DNA of 64,000 nt from Hyphomicrobium_A sp963724945 (GTDB lineage Bacteria > Pseudomonadota > Alphaproteobacteria > Rhizobiales > Hyphomicrobiaceae): contig CAVRWL010000003.1 in the NCBI GenBank assembly GCA_963724945.1, positions 2,763,759-2,827,758 of the forward strand. The letters are read 5' to 3'. Shown here in pieces: positions 55,841-64,000 of this stretch. Below the pieces are notes generated by a model that was not told the origin of the DNA, searched no databases, and saw only the letters and a list, made by a program, of their open reading frames with translations. The stretch's first letter is position 1, and every line of letters starts with the position of its first letter. A program made the translations under genes and the position numbers.

Positions 55841-58092
55841 CAGTGGGATCCGGTTTTCTCGCTCTGCCGCTCGCCGGCGTCGCCCTCGGCGCCGGCGAGG
55901 GGCAGTTTCATCAGCACCATCGCCCCGCGCCCGCCGCCGGCGCGGTCGAGCCCGTCGAGCAGATCGACCCCGCCGCCGTGGTCCTCGAAGATCTTGACGA
56001 CGATCGGCAGGCCGAGGCCCGTCCCCTCTGCGCGCGTCGTCACGTAGGGTTCGATCAGGCGATTGCGGTCGGCCATGGGGAAGCCCTTGCCGTTGTCGCT
56101 GACGGAAATCTCGATGAAACCGCCGACGTCGGGCTCGAGCGTCACCAGGACGCGCCCGCGCTCATGGTTCTCGCCGAGCGCGTCAATGCCCTCCGAGGCG
56201 TTCTTGAGCACGTTGGTGAGCGCCTGCGAGATGAGCCGGCGGTCGAAATCGGCCATGACCGGGGTTTCGGGCAACCGTTCCTCGAAATCGATGTCCGAAC
56301 GTCCGACCCGCATGAGAAACACCGCCTGACGCACGCAATCGGTGAGGTCGTCGTGCGCCGGCCGCGCCTTGGGCATGCGGGCGAAGGAGGAGAACTCGTC
56401 GACCATGCGCTTGATGTCGTCGACCTGGCGGACGATCGTGTCGGTGCACTGATCGAATACGTCCTTGCCCTCGACGATGTGTTTTCCGTAGCGGCGTTTG
56501 AGGCGCTCGGCGGAGAGCTGGATCGGCGTCAGCGGATTCTTGATCTCGTGGGCGATACGCCGGGCGACGTCGGCCCAGGCGGCGGTGCGCTGCGCGGTAA
56601 CGAGGTCGCTGATGTCGTCGAGCGTGATGACGCCGCCGCTGTCGCCGTCTCCCGGGCTGCCGCTGACGCGGACGTTGAGGATGCGTTCGCGCCCGTCGCG
56701 AAGCACCGTGGCCTGCCCCTGATGCAGCCGCATTCTGAGCGACCGCGCCTGCTCCCAGATGAGGCCGATGCTGTGATGGACAGAGGCCAGCGGACGGCCG
56801 ACCAGCCCATGCTCGCCGCCGAGCAGCTTTTCGGCAGCGGCGTTGCAGACGGTGATCGCGCCGTCGCGGTCGACGCCGACGACGCCCGCGGGAACACCGG
56901 CGAGCACCGCCTCGATGAAAGCCCGTCGCTCGTCGTTGAGCGCGTTGGCGGCCATGAGTCCGGTCTGCTGGCGCAGAAGCTCGGCGGTCATATTGTTGAA
57001 CGTGTCGCCGAGATGTCCGAGGTCGCCGTCCGAGGCGCGCGCGGCGACATGGACATGAAGATTGCCCAGGGCGACCTCGTCGGCGGCGCGGATCAGGCGA
57101 CGGATCGGTCCGACGAGGCGGTTCGCCCAGGTCAACCCGAGCCAGATCGCCGAGAAGAGCATGGTCAGCGCCAGCATCACGAATACGGTGGCGAAGCCGA
57201 GCTCCAGACTGTGGCGGTGCGCCTCGAACCGCGCCCACATGTTCGACACCATCGCGGCGTCCTCGGCGACCTTCGCCGCCAGCGGATCAATGCCGCGCGC
57301 GGCGTAAAGGAACTCGCCCTCGGCCGCGGGAATCGGCCGAATGGCGACAAAGATGTTGCCGACGCCGAGAAAGCCGCACAGATCCTCGCCGTTGAGCGCG
57401 TCTTGGAAGTCGGACGGATCAGGTTTGGCGATCAGGCGGGCGTCCGATCCGTCGGCGATCTGAAGCGGGACTCCGTCGCTCTTCATCAGCGCCGCGGCGC
57501 CGAAGCCAAGCGTCTTGGCGCGCGAGTTGAAATAGTCCCTGAACTGGGTCGGATCGGAGCGCAGCAGCATGGCGCTGCGGGCGATGTCGCCCGCGGTCAG
57601 CTCCACGTCGCGCAATAGGGTCCGGCATTGCGACTCGCGGTACAGCTGAGTCGCCTGACTGGATTCGTTGATGAAATTGGCGACGTCGCTCATGAAGCGC
57701 GGGTTGATCGCCCATTCCACCGACACCGTTGCGACGATCGCGGTGACGATCGCCGGAATGGCGGCGACCAGCGAGAAGAGGGCGACGAACCGGCTGTGCA
57801 GTCGCGCGCCCGCGCGCGCCGCGCGCCGCGCGGCTTTCAGCCGATTCAGCTCGATGGCGATCAGGACGATGAGGACGATGACGACGAGGCCGTCGCCGAC
57901 CAGCAGGATCGAGACGACCGTCTGCGTCGGCAGGATCGGAGTGAAGCCCGCGAATACGAGAAAGGTCGCGAGCGCGAGCACGAACGCCGCGCCGACCGCG
58001 ATGGGCCCGAACCGCGCCGTCGGTCCGCTGTCGTCGAAAGGCGCTGCGCCCTGCCCGCCCGAAATCTTGTTCGCGCCCGTCAAAATCCGCAT
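55840..58092 (-). CDS. ntrY: Sensor histidine kinase NtrY
   Basis: 750 residues. Three or four membrane helices lie at about 32-110, then a periplasmic stretch (ESSQATQLYRESQC), another helix near 300 (FVMLALTMLFSAIWLG) and HAMP (LVGPIRRLIRAADEVALG). A PAS domain follows at about 385-480 (EAVLAGVPAGVVGVDRDGAI). The H-box is RRIAHEIKNPLTPIQLSAER, the N-box LISQALTNVLKNASEGIDAL, and the G-boxes DNGKGFP and GTGLGLPIVVKI. It autophosphorylates and signals to NtrX, encoded next with a one-base overlap. The start MRILTGANKISGG at 58092 fits. The frame is intact. Confidence 0.93.
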   Translation of the reverse strand: MRILTGANKISGGQGAAPFDDSGPTARFGPIAVGAAFVLALATFLVFAGFTPILPTQTVVSILLVGDGLVVIVLIVLIAIELNRLKAARRAARAGARLHSRFVALFSLVAAIPAIVTAIVATVSVEWAINPRFMSDVANFINESSQATQLYRESQCRTLLRDVELTAGDIARSAMLLRSDPTQFRDYFNSRAKTLGFGAAALMKSDGVPLQIADGSDARLIAKPDPSDFQDALNGEDLCGFLGVGNIFVAIRPIPAAEGEFLYAARGIDPLAAKVAEDAAMVSNMWARFEAHRHSLELGFATVFVMLALTMLFSAIWLGLTWANRLVGPIRRLIRAADEVALGNLHVHVAARASDGDLGHLGDTFNNMTAELLRQQTGLMAANALNDERRAFIEAVLAGVPAGVVGVDRDGAITVCNAAAEKLLGGEHGLVGRPLASVHHSIGLIWEQARSLRMRLHQGQATVLRDGRERILNVRVSGSPGDGDSGGVITLDDISDLVTAQRTAAWADVARRIAHEIKNPLTPIQLSAERLKRRYGKHIVEGKDVFDQCTDTIVRQVDDIKRMVDEFSSFARMPKARPAHDDLTDCVRQAVFLMRVGRSDIDFEERLPETPVMADFDRRLISQALTNVLKNASEGIDALGENHERGRVLVTLEPDVGGFIEISVSDNGKGFPMADRNRLIEPYVTTRAEGTGLGLPIVVKIFEDHGGGVDLLDGLDRAGGGRGAMVLMKLPLAGAEGDAGERQSEKTGSH

Positions 58093-58185
58093 CCGCCTGC
58101 AGCCGGGCTGCGTTGCGCAGGGCCCGAGATTCGTGGCGATCGTGCAACATTGTTGCTCAATTGCGACGATTTGGCGGCGACGCTC

Positions 58186-59664
58186 TCAGCGGAAGGTCGG
58201 CATGTCCCGCAGACTGAGGTCGCGGATCTTCTTGCGCAGGGTATTGCGGTTGAGGCCGAGAATCTCGGCCGCCCGGATCTGGTTGCCACGGGTCAGCGTG
58301 AGCGTGGCGGCGATCAGCGGGGCCTCGAGGTCGTGCAAGACGCGATGATAGAGGCCGACCTGCGGATTGGCGCCGCCGAACGAGCGGAAAAGCTCGCCCA
58401 CGGCGCGCTCCATCGCCGCGTTGAAGCCCTCCCCGCCGTTCGGCGCCGGCGGCGCGACGCGCGGGCGGAGCTCCTCGGCGGCTGCGGCGAGCGGCGGCGC
58501 GCTTCCGGCGCTGAGCTCTGCCTCGATCAGCGCCTCGCCGATCACGTCCTGCGGATAGAGCGCGGCGAGGCGGCGGGCGAGGTTCTCGAGCTCGCGCACG
58601 TTGCCGGGCCAGGGGTAGCGCTTCATGCGCTCCATCGCCGGCGGCTCGATCGACTTCAGCGGCAAGCCCTCGCTCGCGCCGCGCTGGAAGAAGGAGCGCA
58701 CGAGGTCCGGGATGTCCTCCGGGCGCTCGCGCAACGGCGGCAGGCGGATCGGGACGACGTTGAGGCGGAAAAACAGGTCCTCGCGGAAGCCGCCCTGCTG
58801 GATGGCGAAGCGCAGATCCTTGTTGGTCGCCGCGACGATGCGGACGTTGGTCTTGATCGGAGTCCGGCCGCCGACGGTGGTGTATTCGCCCTGCTGCAGC
58901 ACGCGCAGAAGGCGCGTCTGCGCCTCCATCGGCATGTCGCCGATCTCGTCGAGAAACAGCGTCCCGCCTTCGGCCTGTTCGAACCGGCCGACGGAGCGCG
59001 CCGCCGCGCCGGTGAAAGCGCCCTTCTCGTGGCCGAACAGCTCGCTCTCGATCAGGTCGCGCGGAATGGCGGCCATGTTGATGGCCACGAAAGGGCCGCC
59101 CTTGCGCTTGCCGTAGTCGTGCAGCGCGCGGGCCACGAGTTCCTTGCCCGTTCCCGACTCGCCGGAGATCATCACGGTGAGGTCGGTCTGCATCAGCCGC
59201 GCCAGCACCCGGAAGATATCCTGCATCGCCGCCGAGCGGCCGACGATCGGCATCACCTCCGTCGGGGCGTGGTCGTCCGGCGGCTCGCGCCGGCGCTTCG
59301 GCTCGGCAAGCGCACGCCCGACGATGGAAACCAGTTCGCGCAGGTCGAAAGGCTTGGGGAGGTATTCGTAAGCGCCGCGCTCGGAGGCCTTGATCGCCGT
59401 CATGAACGTGTTTTGGGCGCTCATCACGATGATCGGCAGGTCGGGCCGAATACGCTTGATGCGGGGCAGGAGCTCGAAGGCGTTGTCGTCGGGCATCACC
59501 ACGTCGGTGATGACGAGGTCCCCCTCGCCGGCGGCCACCCACCGCCATAAGCCCGCCACGGTGCCGGTCGACCGGACCTCATAGCCCGCCCGCGACAGCG
59601 CCTGGTTCAGGACGGTGCGTATTCCGGCGTCGTCGTCTGCGACCAGAATTTGCCCTGACGGCAT
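58186..59664 (-). CDS. ntrC: Nitrogen regulation response regulator NtrC
   Basis: About 492 residues from MPSGQILVADDDAGIRTVL at 59664. Receiver: DLVITDVVMPDDNAFELLP with phosphoacceptor Asp and KPFDLRELV. Sigma-54 AAA+ domain: Walker A GESGTGKELVARAL, the intact GAFTGA loop in HEKGAFTGAAARS, Walker B GTLFLDEIGDMP. C-terminal Fis HTH: RGNQIRAAEILGLNRNTLRK. It activates sigma-54 promoters of nitrogen assimilation genes after phosphorylation by NtrB. The upstream ATG at 59688 is an alternative start. It lies between ntrB and ntrY on the same strand, 37 bases after ntrB. The frame is intact. Confidence 0.95.
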   Translation of the reverse strand: MPSGQILVADDDAGIRTVLNQALSRAGYEVRSTGTVAGLWRWVAAGEGDLVITDVVMPDDNAFELLPRIKRIRPDLPIIVMSAQNTFMTAIKASERGAYEYLPKPFDLRELVSIVGRALAEPKRRREPPDDHAPTEVMPIVGRSAAMQDIFRVLARLMQTDLTVMISGESGTGKELVARALHDYGKRKGGPFVAINMAAIPRDLIESELFGHEKGAFTGAAARSVGRFEQAEGGTLFLDEIGDMPMEAQTRLLRVLQQGEYTTVGGRTPIKTNVRIVAATNKDLRFAIQQGGFREDLFFRLNVVPIRLPPLRERPEDIPDLVRSFFQRGASEGLPLKSIEPPAMERMKRYPWPGNVRELENLARRLAALYPQDVIGEALIEAELSAGSAPPLAAAAEELRPRVAPPAPNGGEGFNAAMERAVGELFRSFGGANPQVGLYHRVLHDLEAPLIAATLTLTRGNQIRAAEILGLNRNTLRKKIRDLSLRDMPTFR

Positions 59665-59701
59665 TCCAACGGCTCCTTCCGCATCCACGCTTCGCTCCGC
59701 C

Positions 59702-60815
59702 TCAGGTCCCGGCTCGGGGGCGCATCGACGGCAAGGGCATCAGGACGCGGAAGGTCGTTCTGCGCGGATGCGACTCGCACTCGACGATGCCGCCGTGATC
59801 GCCGACGAGTTTCGCCACCAGTGCAAGTCCCAGACCAGACCCCTGGCCCTTGGTGCTGACGAACGGATCGAACAGGTTGGCGGCGATCTCGGGCGCGATG
59901 CCGGAACCGTTGTCGCGCACGCAGATCTCGAGCGGCAGCGACACCGGCTCGGCGTTGCCGCCCGTGCGCAGCCGCACCCCAGGCCGATACGCCGTGGTCA
60001 GGGTGATCTCGCCGTCGATGCCATCCTCGCCAATGGCTTCCGCCGCGTTCTTGATCAAATTCAGAAAGACCTGAATCAGCTGGTCGCGCGAGCCGAGGAT
60101 GTGCGGAAGCGAAGGATCGTAAACTTCCAGAAACCGGACGTGGCGGGCGAAGCCGGCCTGGGCGAGCCGCTTCACATGGTCGAGCACGGCGTGGATATTG
60201 AGACTTTCCCACTGCGCCGGCGTCGAATCGGCGAAGGACTGCATCCGGTCGACCAGCTTCACGATCCGGTCGGTCTCGTCGCAAATGAGACGGGTCAGCG
60301 CGCGATCCTCATCGCTGGCGCTCGCCTCAAGCAATTGAGCCGCGCCGCGGATGCCCGACAGCGGGTTCTTGATCTCGTGGGCGAGCATGGAGCCGAGCGC
60401 GGTGACTGAGCGGGCCGCGCTGCGATGCGTCAATTGCCTGTCTATTTTTTCTGCAATTGCGCGTTCCTGTATCATTACCGCAACGGAATCGCTCGGCGGG
60501 GACAGCTGGAGCGATGAAAACATCGACAGGTCCCCGATTGCCGGTCCGCGGCGTGGAAATGTCGATTTTGTAGCCCGCGACCGTCGCATGGTTCCTGCGC
60601 GCGTCCGACATGAGCCCGAACACCGGGGAGCCGAACGGCAGCAGATCGCTCAGGCGCGAGCGCAGCAGGGCGGCCCGCCCCATATCGAAGAAGGTTTCGG
60701 CCGCGATGTTGGCGTCGATCGCCATGTCCTGCGCGTCGACCACGATCAGCGGCTGGGCGAGGGCGTTGAGCACCTTTGCCGGGTCGAAGCGCGCCTTCTC
60801 CAACGGCGCGGTCAC
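59702..60815 (-). CDS. ntrB: Sensor histidine kinase NtrB, one frameshift
   Basis: Soluble kinase controlling NtrC in response to nitrogen via PII. GTG 60815 starts VTAPLEKARFDPAKVLNALA and a PAS domain (PLIVVDAQDMAIDANIAAE). After a break near 60,525 it continues SDSVAVMIQERAIAEKIDRQ, the H-box LGSMLAHEIKNPLSGIRGAA, the N-box QLIQVFLNLIKNAAEAI and G-boxes RDNGSGI and GSGLGLALVAKLV. The GTG overlaps the dusB stop as GTGA, which supports the choice of start. About 370 residues joined, normal. Confidence 0.92.
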
Positions 60816-61827
60816 GCGGCCTTCTCCATGGCGTCGTCGTCGAAGGCGCGGCCGAGCAGCGTGACGGCGCGCTCGGGATCGTCGGTCGTCACCAGCTCGC
60901 GCCGGAGCGGCGACGGGAGCGCCCGCAATGGTCGGCGTAAGCGGAGAGATGCTTGCGCGCATGGCGGAGACCGGCGCGCGATCCGAGTTTGCCGAGCAGC
61001 CACTCGAGATGGGCGATCGCCTCCGCCCGCCGCTCTGCGACCGGCGGCGGACGAAGCGGGCCGCCGTCGGCGAGCGCCCGGGAAATCGCCCCGACCAGCC
61101 ACGGCGCGCCGACCGCCGCGCGGCCGACCATGACGCCCCGGGCGCCCGACTGCGCCAGCATGGCGCGGGCGTCCTCGACGCCGGCGCAGTCGCCGTTGAC
61201 GACGACCGGCGCCGAGACCGCGTCGACGACGGCGCGGGCCGCGCGCCAGTCGGCCCGGCCTTCGTAAAATTGCGCCCGCGTTCGGCCGTGAACAATCACC
61301 ATTTGCACGCCGGCGCGCTCGGCGCGCGCGGCGAGGTCGGGCGCGTTCATCGAGGCCGCGTCCCAGCCCAGGCGCATCTTCAGCGTCACCGGAACCGAAA
61401 CGGCCGCGACGACGGCCGAAACCACGCGCTCAGCGTGGTCCAGATCGCGCATCAGCGCCGCCCCGGCGAGCGCGCCCGAGACGCGTCGCGCCGGGCAGCC
61501 CATGTTGATGTCGATAATCGCGGCGCCCGCGCCCGCGACCCGGCGGGCCGTTTCAGCCATGGCGCGCGGCTCGCGGCCGACGAGCTGGACCGCATGCGGC
61601 GACACGCCTTCGCCGTCCGCACGCAGCGTCGCCTCGGCGTCGCCGTCGAGATAGGTTTCCGCGGCCACCATTTCGGAAAAAGCCAATGCGGCGCCAAAGC
61701 GGCGCGCCGCCCGCCGCATCGCCAAATCGGAGACGCCGGACATCGGCGCGAGCATGGCGACGCCGTCAAGCCGAAAGGGGCCGACCGCCAACGTGATGCG
61801 GCTGCCCAGTTTTTGCGCAAATTTCAT
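60812..61827 (-). CDS. dusB: tRNA-dihydrouridine synthase DusB-like, one frameshift
   Basis: FMN enzyme that reduces uridine to dihydrouridine in tRNA. From ATG 61827: VAMLAPMSGVSDLAMRRAAR, INMGCPARRVSGALAGAAL with the catalytic cysteine in NMGCP, then VTLKMRLGWD, VHGRTRAQFYEGRADW, VVVNGDCAGVEDARAML and GVMVGRAAVGAPWL. After RHARKHLSAYAD a break near 60,925 leads to LRRELVTTDDPERAVTLLGR and the end DDAMEKAA. Its TGA overlaps the ntrB GTG. dus upstream of ntrB is the usual alphaproteobacterial and enteric arrangement. Confidence 0.9.
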
Positions 61828-61986
61828 GTTGCCTATATTCTAACCAAGAAGGAACAAACGCAAGCGCCGAAGGTCATTCGGGACCTAATCGGCGGGGCGC
61901 TTCGCGCGTTTATGCTAGGATCAACCCAGCCCGGGAGCGGCTCTCAAACGAGGCCCGAATCCGAGGCGAATGGAAGGAGGGTCTAC

Positions 61987-62337
61987 GTGAGCGCAGCGAT
62001 GTTTTCCAAGGTTCAGACGTTCGCGCTGGCGATCGCGATGCTGGCGGCGGCGTCCTCGCCGTCGGGCGCCGTCGTCAGCGTCGATCTGCCAAACACGTGC
62101 GCGGACAAGAACGCGTTGCAGAACATCGCGTTCGACGCCCGGCTGGAAGCCATCAAGATGTACTACAAGGGCTTCATTCAGAACCTCGGCGACCGAACCA
62201 AGCAGGTCTGCCTCGAAGCGCACGTGCTTCTGGACGACCACTTCGCCGTGATCAACAAGACCCGCGATCTTATCGAGAGCGGATGCCTGCCGATCGACGT
62301 CGCCGCCATGCGGGCGACGAAGGGCCTGTGCCCGTGA
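61987..62337 (+). CDS. Secreted hypothetical protein, about 116 residues
   Basis: GTG at 61987 is preceded by AAGGAGGG at seven bases, a strong ribosome-binding site that decides the start over ATG 61999. The signal peptide is FALAIAMLAAASSPSGAVVS. The mature part has four cysteines (NTCADKNAL, KQVCLEAH, ESGCLPID, KGLCP), suggesting two disulfides, and a helical core AFDARLEAIKMYYKGFIQNL. I do not recognise a family. It is divergent from dusB, with about 160 bases between starts. Confidence 0.6.
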   Translation: MSAAMFSKVQTFALAIAMLAAASSPSGAVVSVDLPNTCADKNALQNIAFDARLEAIKMYYKGFIQNLGDRTKQVCLEAHVLLDDHFAVINKTRDLIESGCLPIDVAAMRATKGLCP

Positions 62338-62378
62338 CGCCGCCTTGACGGCCGGGCGCCGCCGATTCAGGAAGCGGG

Positions 62379-62660
62379 ATGACGCCGCCCGATTCTCCGC
62401 CGGTCCTCGCCACGATCATCCTCGATCTCTGCGCCAAGGTCCCGGCCGGCGCGACCATCTCCCCGATCGACGCGGCCAAAGCCTTCGCCGACGCGCGCGG
62501 CGAGGACGAACTCGGCTGGCGCTCGCATCTCTCGGCGGTTCGGCGCGCCGCGGTCCGCCTCGGGCAGGAAGGCCGGCTGGTGATCTACCGAAAAGGCAAG
62601 GTGGCCGATCCGAACGACTTTCGCGGCGTCTATCGCCTCGGCGCGCCGTCGCAGGAATGA
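62379..62660 (+). CDS. DUF3253 family protein
   Basis: 93 residues: ATIILDLCAKVPAGATISPI, then AAKAFAD, WRSHLSAVRRAAVRLGQEGR, VIYRKGKVADPNDFRGVYRL. This is the DUF3253 layout, a small winged-helix-like fold with the late RKG..DP..F motif. Function unknown. It follows the secreted hypothetical gene by 41 bases on the same strand and may be co-transcribed. The frame is intact. Confidence 0.75.
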   Translation: MTPPDSPPVLATIILDLCAKVPAGATISPIDAAKAFADARGEDELGWRSHLSAVRRAAVRLGQEGRLVIYRKGKVADPNDFRGVYRLGAPSQE

Positions 62661-62688
62661 CGGCGGGGCGCACCGGACCCGGCTCGCC

Positions 62689-63515
62689 TCAAGCGCCGGC
62701 GGCGACCGGGGCTGCGGCGTCCTGCGGCCCCGGGAACAGGCGATCGATTCGGCCGGTCGCGCGGTAGATCGCCAGGCCAACCCATTCCTTCGCCGCAGTC
62801 TCGAAGGTTCGAAGGTTCTCGGCGGCGTCGAGCGACCACAGAACCGGGTGGCCGGGCCCGAGCGTGCGGAAGCCGACAGGGTAGGCTACGACGTCGAAGC
62901 CGGCCTTCTCGAACAGCCCCATCGAGCGGGGCATGTGGAACGCGGATGTCACCAGCCACCAACGCTGGCCCGGCTTGGGGCGAACCAGGCCCGCGGTGAA
63001 GCGAGCGTTCTCGTCGGTGTTGCGCGATTGATCCTCCAGCGTCACCCGCGCCGGATCGACGCCGAGGGCGACGAGCAGCGCCTTGGCCTGCTCCGCCTCG
63101 TGATTTCCTCCCGCTCCCGTCAGCGAGCCCATGCCTCCGCTGAACACGATCCGCGCCTCGGGATAGCGCTTGGCCAGAAGCGCCGCCTCAACGACCCGCT
63201 CCCCCTCGTCGAACACGGCCTGACCGCGGGCGTCGCTCTCGGCGCCCTTGATCGCGCCGCCGAGAACAATGATCCCGTAGGGCGGCGTCGCGTTTGCGGC
63301 GGGCGAGGGAAATCGGTCCTCGAGAGGCGCGATCAGCACCTGTCCGACAGGCGTCAGGGCGACGACAATCAGCGCGAGAATCGAGGCGATCGCCAGCCGG
63401 CGTCCGAAGCGGGCGGCGCGGCCGAAGGTCAGGACCACGCCAGCCAGCGCCAGAAGGAGCAGCAGCGGAATAGGCGAGAGGAGGACTCGTAAAGCTTCGA
63501 GAGGATAAAAAACAT
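62689..63515 (-). CDS. YdcF/SanA (DUF218) family membrane protein
   Basis: About 275 residues. Two hydrophobic segments at the N-terminus (LLLLLALAGVVLTFGRA, LAIASILALIVVALTPV) precede the DUF218 domain: YGIIVLGGAIKG, GERVVEAALLAKRYPEARI, FSGGMGSLTGAGGNHEA, LEDQSRNTDENARFT, WWLVTSAFHMPRSMGLFEKA. Related ElyC/SanA proteins affect cell-envelope polysaccharide or vancomycin resistance. ATG 63515 starts MFF, as usual for the family, but one T seems missing in the following T run to join the main frame. The in-frame ATG at 63567 is the alternative start. Confidence 0.78.
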
Positions 63516-63724
63516 CGGCTGCCCCTGGAACTGGCGCCCTTGTCGCAGCCGTTGAGACTTGTCGCAACCGACCCGGAAGGCCTAAAGCAAGATGAAAGGG
63601 GTCCGCGCCGGCTGACCCTCACCCTGCCGCTTCGCGGCTTCCCTCTGCCGGATGAGGGCTTTCGGCGCAATTCGATCAGAATTCGTCTCGCTCTGCTATC
63701 CGCCGCACTACACGGAAAGCCCGC

Positions 63725-64000
63725 ATGACCTTCCATCGCGACGTCGTCGGCGCCATCGGCCGGACGCCTCTCATTCGTCTCGCCGCCGCGTCGGAGGCGA
63801 CCGGCTGCACGATCCTCGGCAAGGCCGAATTCATGAATCCCGGCGGGTCGGTCAAGGACCGCGCCGCGCTGGCGATCATCGAGGACGCCGTCGCCCGCGG
63901 CGCGTTGCGGCCGGGAGGCGTGATCGTCGAGGGCACCGCCGGCAACACCGGCATCGGCATCGCCATGGTGGCGTGCGCCCTCGGCTACCGTTCGGTGATC
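63725..64000 (+). CDS. cysK: Cysteine synthase, N-terminal part (runs off right edge)
   Basis: PLP-dependent enzyme making cysteine from O-acetylserine and sulfide. From ATG 63725: VVGAIGRTPLIRLAAASEA, ILGKAEFMNPGGSVKDRAAL with the PLP-binding lysine in GGSVKDR, then GGVIVEGTAGNTGIGIAMVA, the phosphate/substrate loop. The remaining two thirds lie outside the window. The motif EGTAGNTGIG (instead of the more common EPTSGNTGI) marks the cysteine synthase branch common in alphaproteobacteria; cystathionine beta-synthase-like members are an alternative. Confidence 0.85.
   Translation, partial: MTFHRDVVGAIGRTPLIRLAAASEATGCTILGKAEFMNPGGSVKDRAALAIIEDAVARGALRPGGVIVEGTAGNTGIGIAMVACALGYRSVI

Overview
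The window comes from a GC-rich alphaproteobacterium, most likely of the order Hyphomicrobiales (Rhizobiales). The evidence is gene order and content: dusB-ntrB-ntrC-ntrY-ntrX-dat-hfq-hflX in one direction, pcm-tolC-popZ-like-valS in one direction, a phosphatidylcholine synthase, a DUF2865 protein, malonyl-CoA synthetase, and dispersed repeats of a rhizobial type. I cannot assign a family or genus.

Layout. 1-6.15 kb is the end of a surface-polysaccharide cluster on the minus strand (glycosyltransferase, two-domain oxidoreductase, two methyltransferases, heparinase-like protein). It has visibly lower GC and joins a truncated ppk2 gene at about 6145. 6.6-14.1 kb holds small hypotheticals, an MFS exporter, a DUF2865 secreted protein, an acyltransferase/SGNH protein and a Sel1-repeat protein. 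14.1-20.8 kb is valS, a PopZ/DUF2497 gene, tolC and pcm, followed by tRNA-Cys. 20.9-31.7 kb is mixed housekeeping: pcs, a UbiH-type monooxygenase, an MFS permease, an SDR, riboflavin synthase, a porin, MsrQ and YIP1. 31.7-33.7 kb is a ferredoxin reductase, a [2Fe-2S] ferredoxin and an Hpt protein. 33.9-42.35 kb is one giant membrane-anchored coiled-coil gene built from exact 22-residue repeats, then exact 29-residue repeats. 42.4-53.4 kb holds matB, a class II aldolase-fold protein lacking its zinc histidines, a low-GC gene pair, a cyclase-ATPase-TPR sensor, an MscS channel between two copies of a repeat array, hflX and hfq. 53.5-61.8 kb is dat and the nitrogen regulators ntrX, ntrY, ntrC and ntrB plus dusB. 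The window ends inside a cysteine synthase gene.

How genes work together. NtrB/NtrC and NtrY/NtrX are the two nitrogen two-component systems, encoded next to Hfq and HflX. The polysaccharide genes overlap by ATGA-type junctions and must be co-translated. The ferredoxin and its reductase form a redox pair. PCM, TolC, PopZ-like and ValS keep their usual order.

Data quality matters here. Many clearly essential genes (valS, ribE, hflX, pcm, ntrB, dusB) are interrupted by frameshifts. In nearly every case I resolved by hand, deleting one base restores the frame. I therefore treat these as probable sequencing or assembly insertions and annotate each gene across its frameshifts. Frameshift positions are estimates to within roughly 10-30 bases. 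Functional calls are from sequence motifs and remembered family features; no database search was run.
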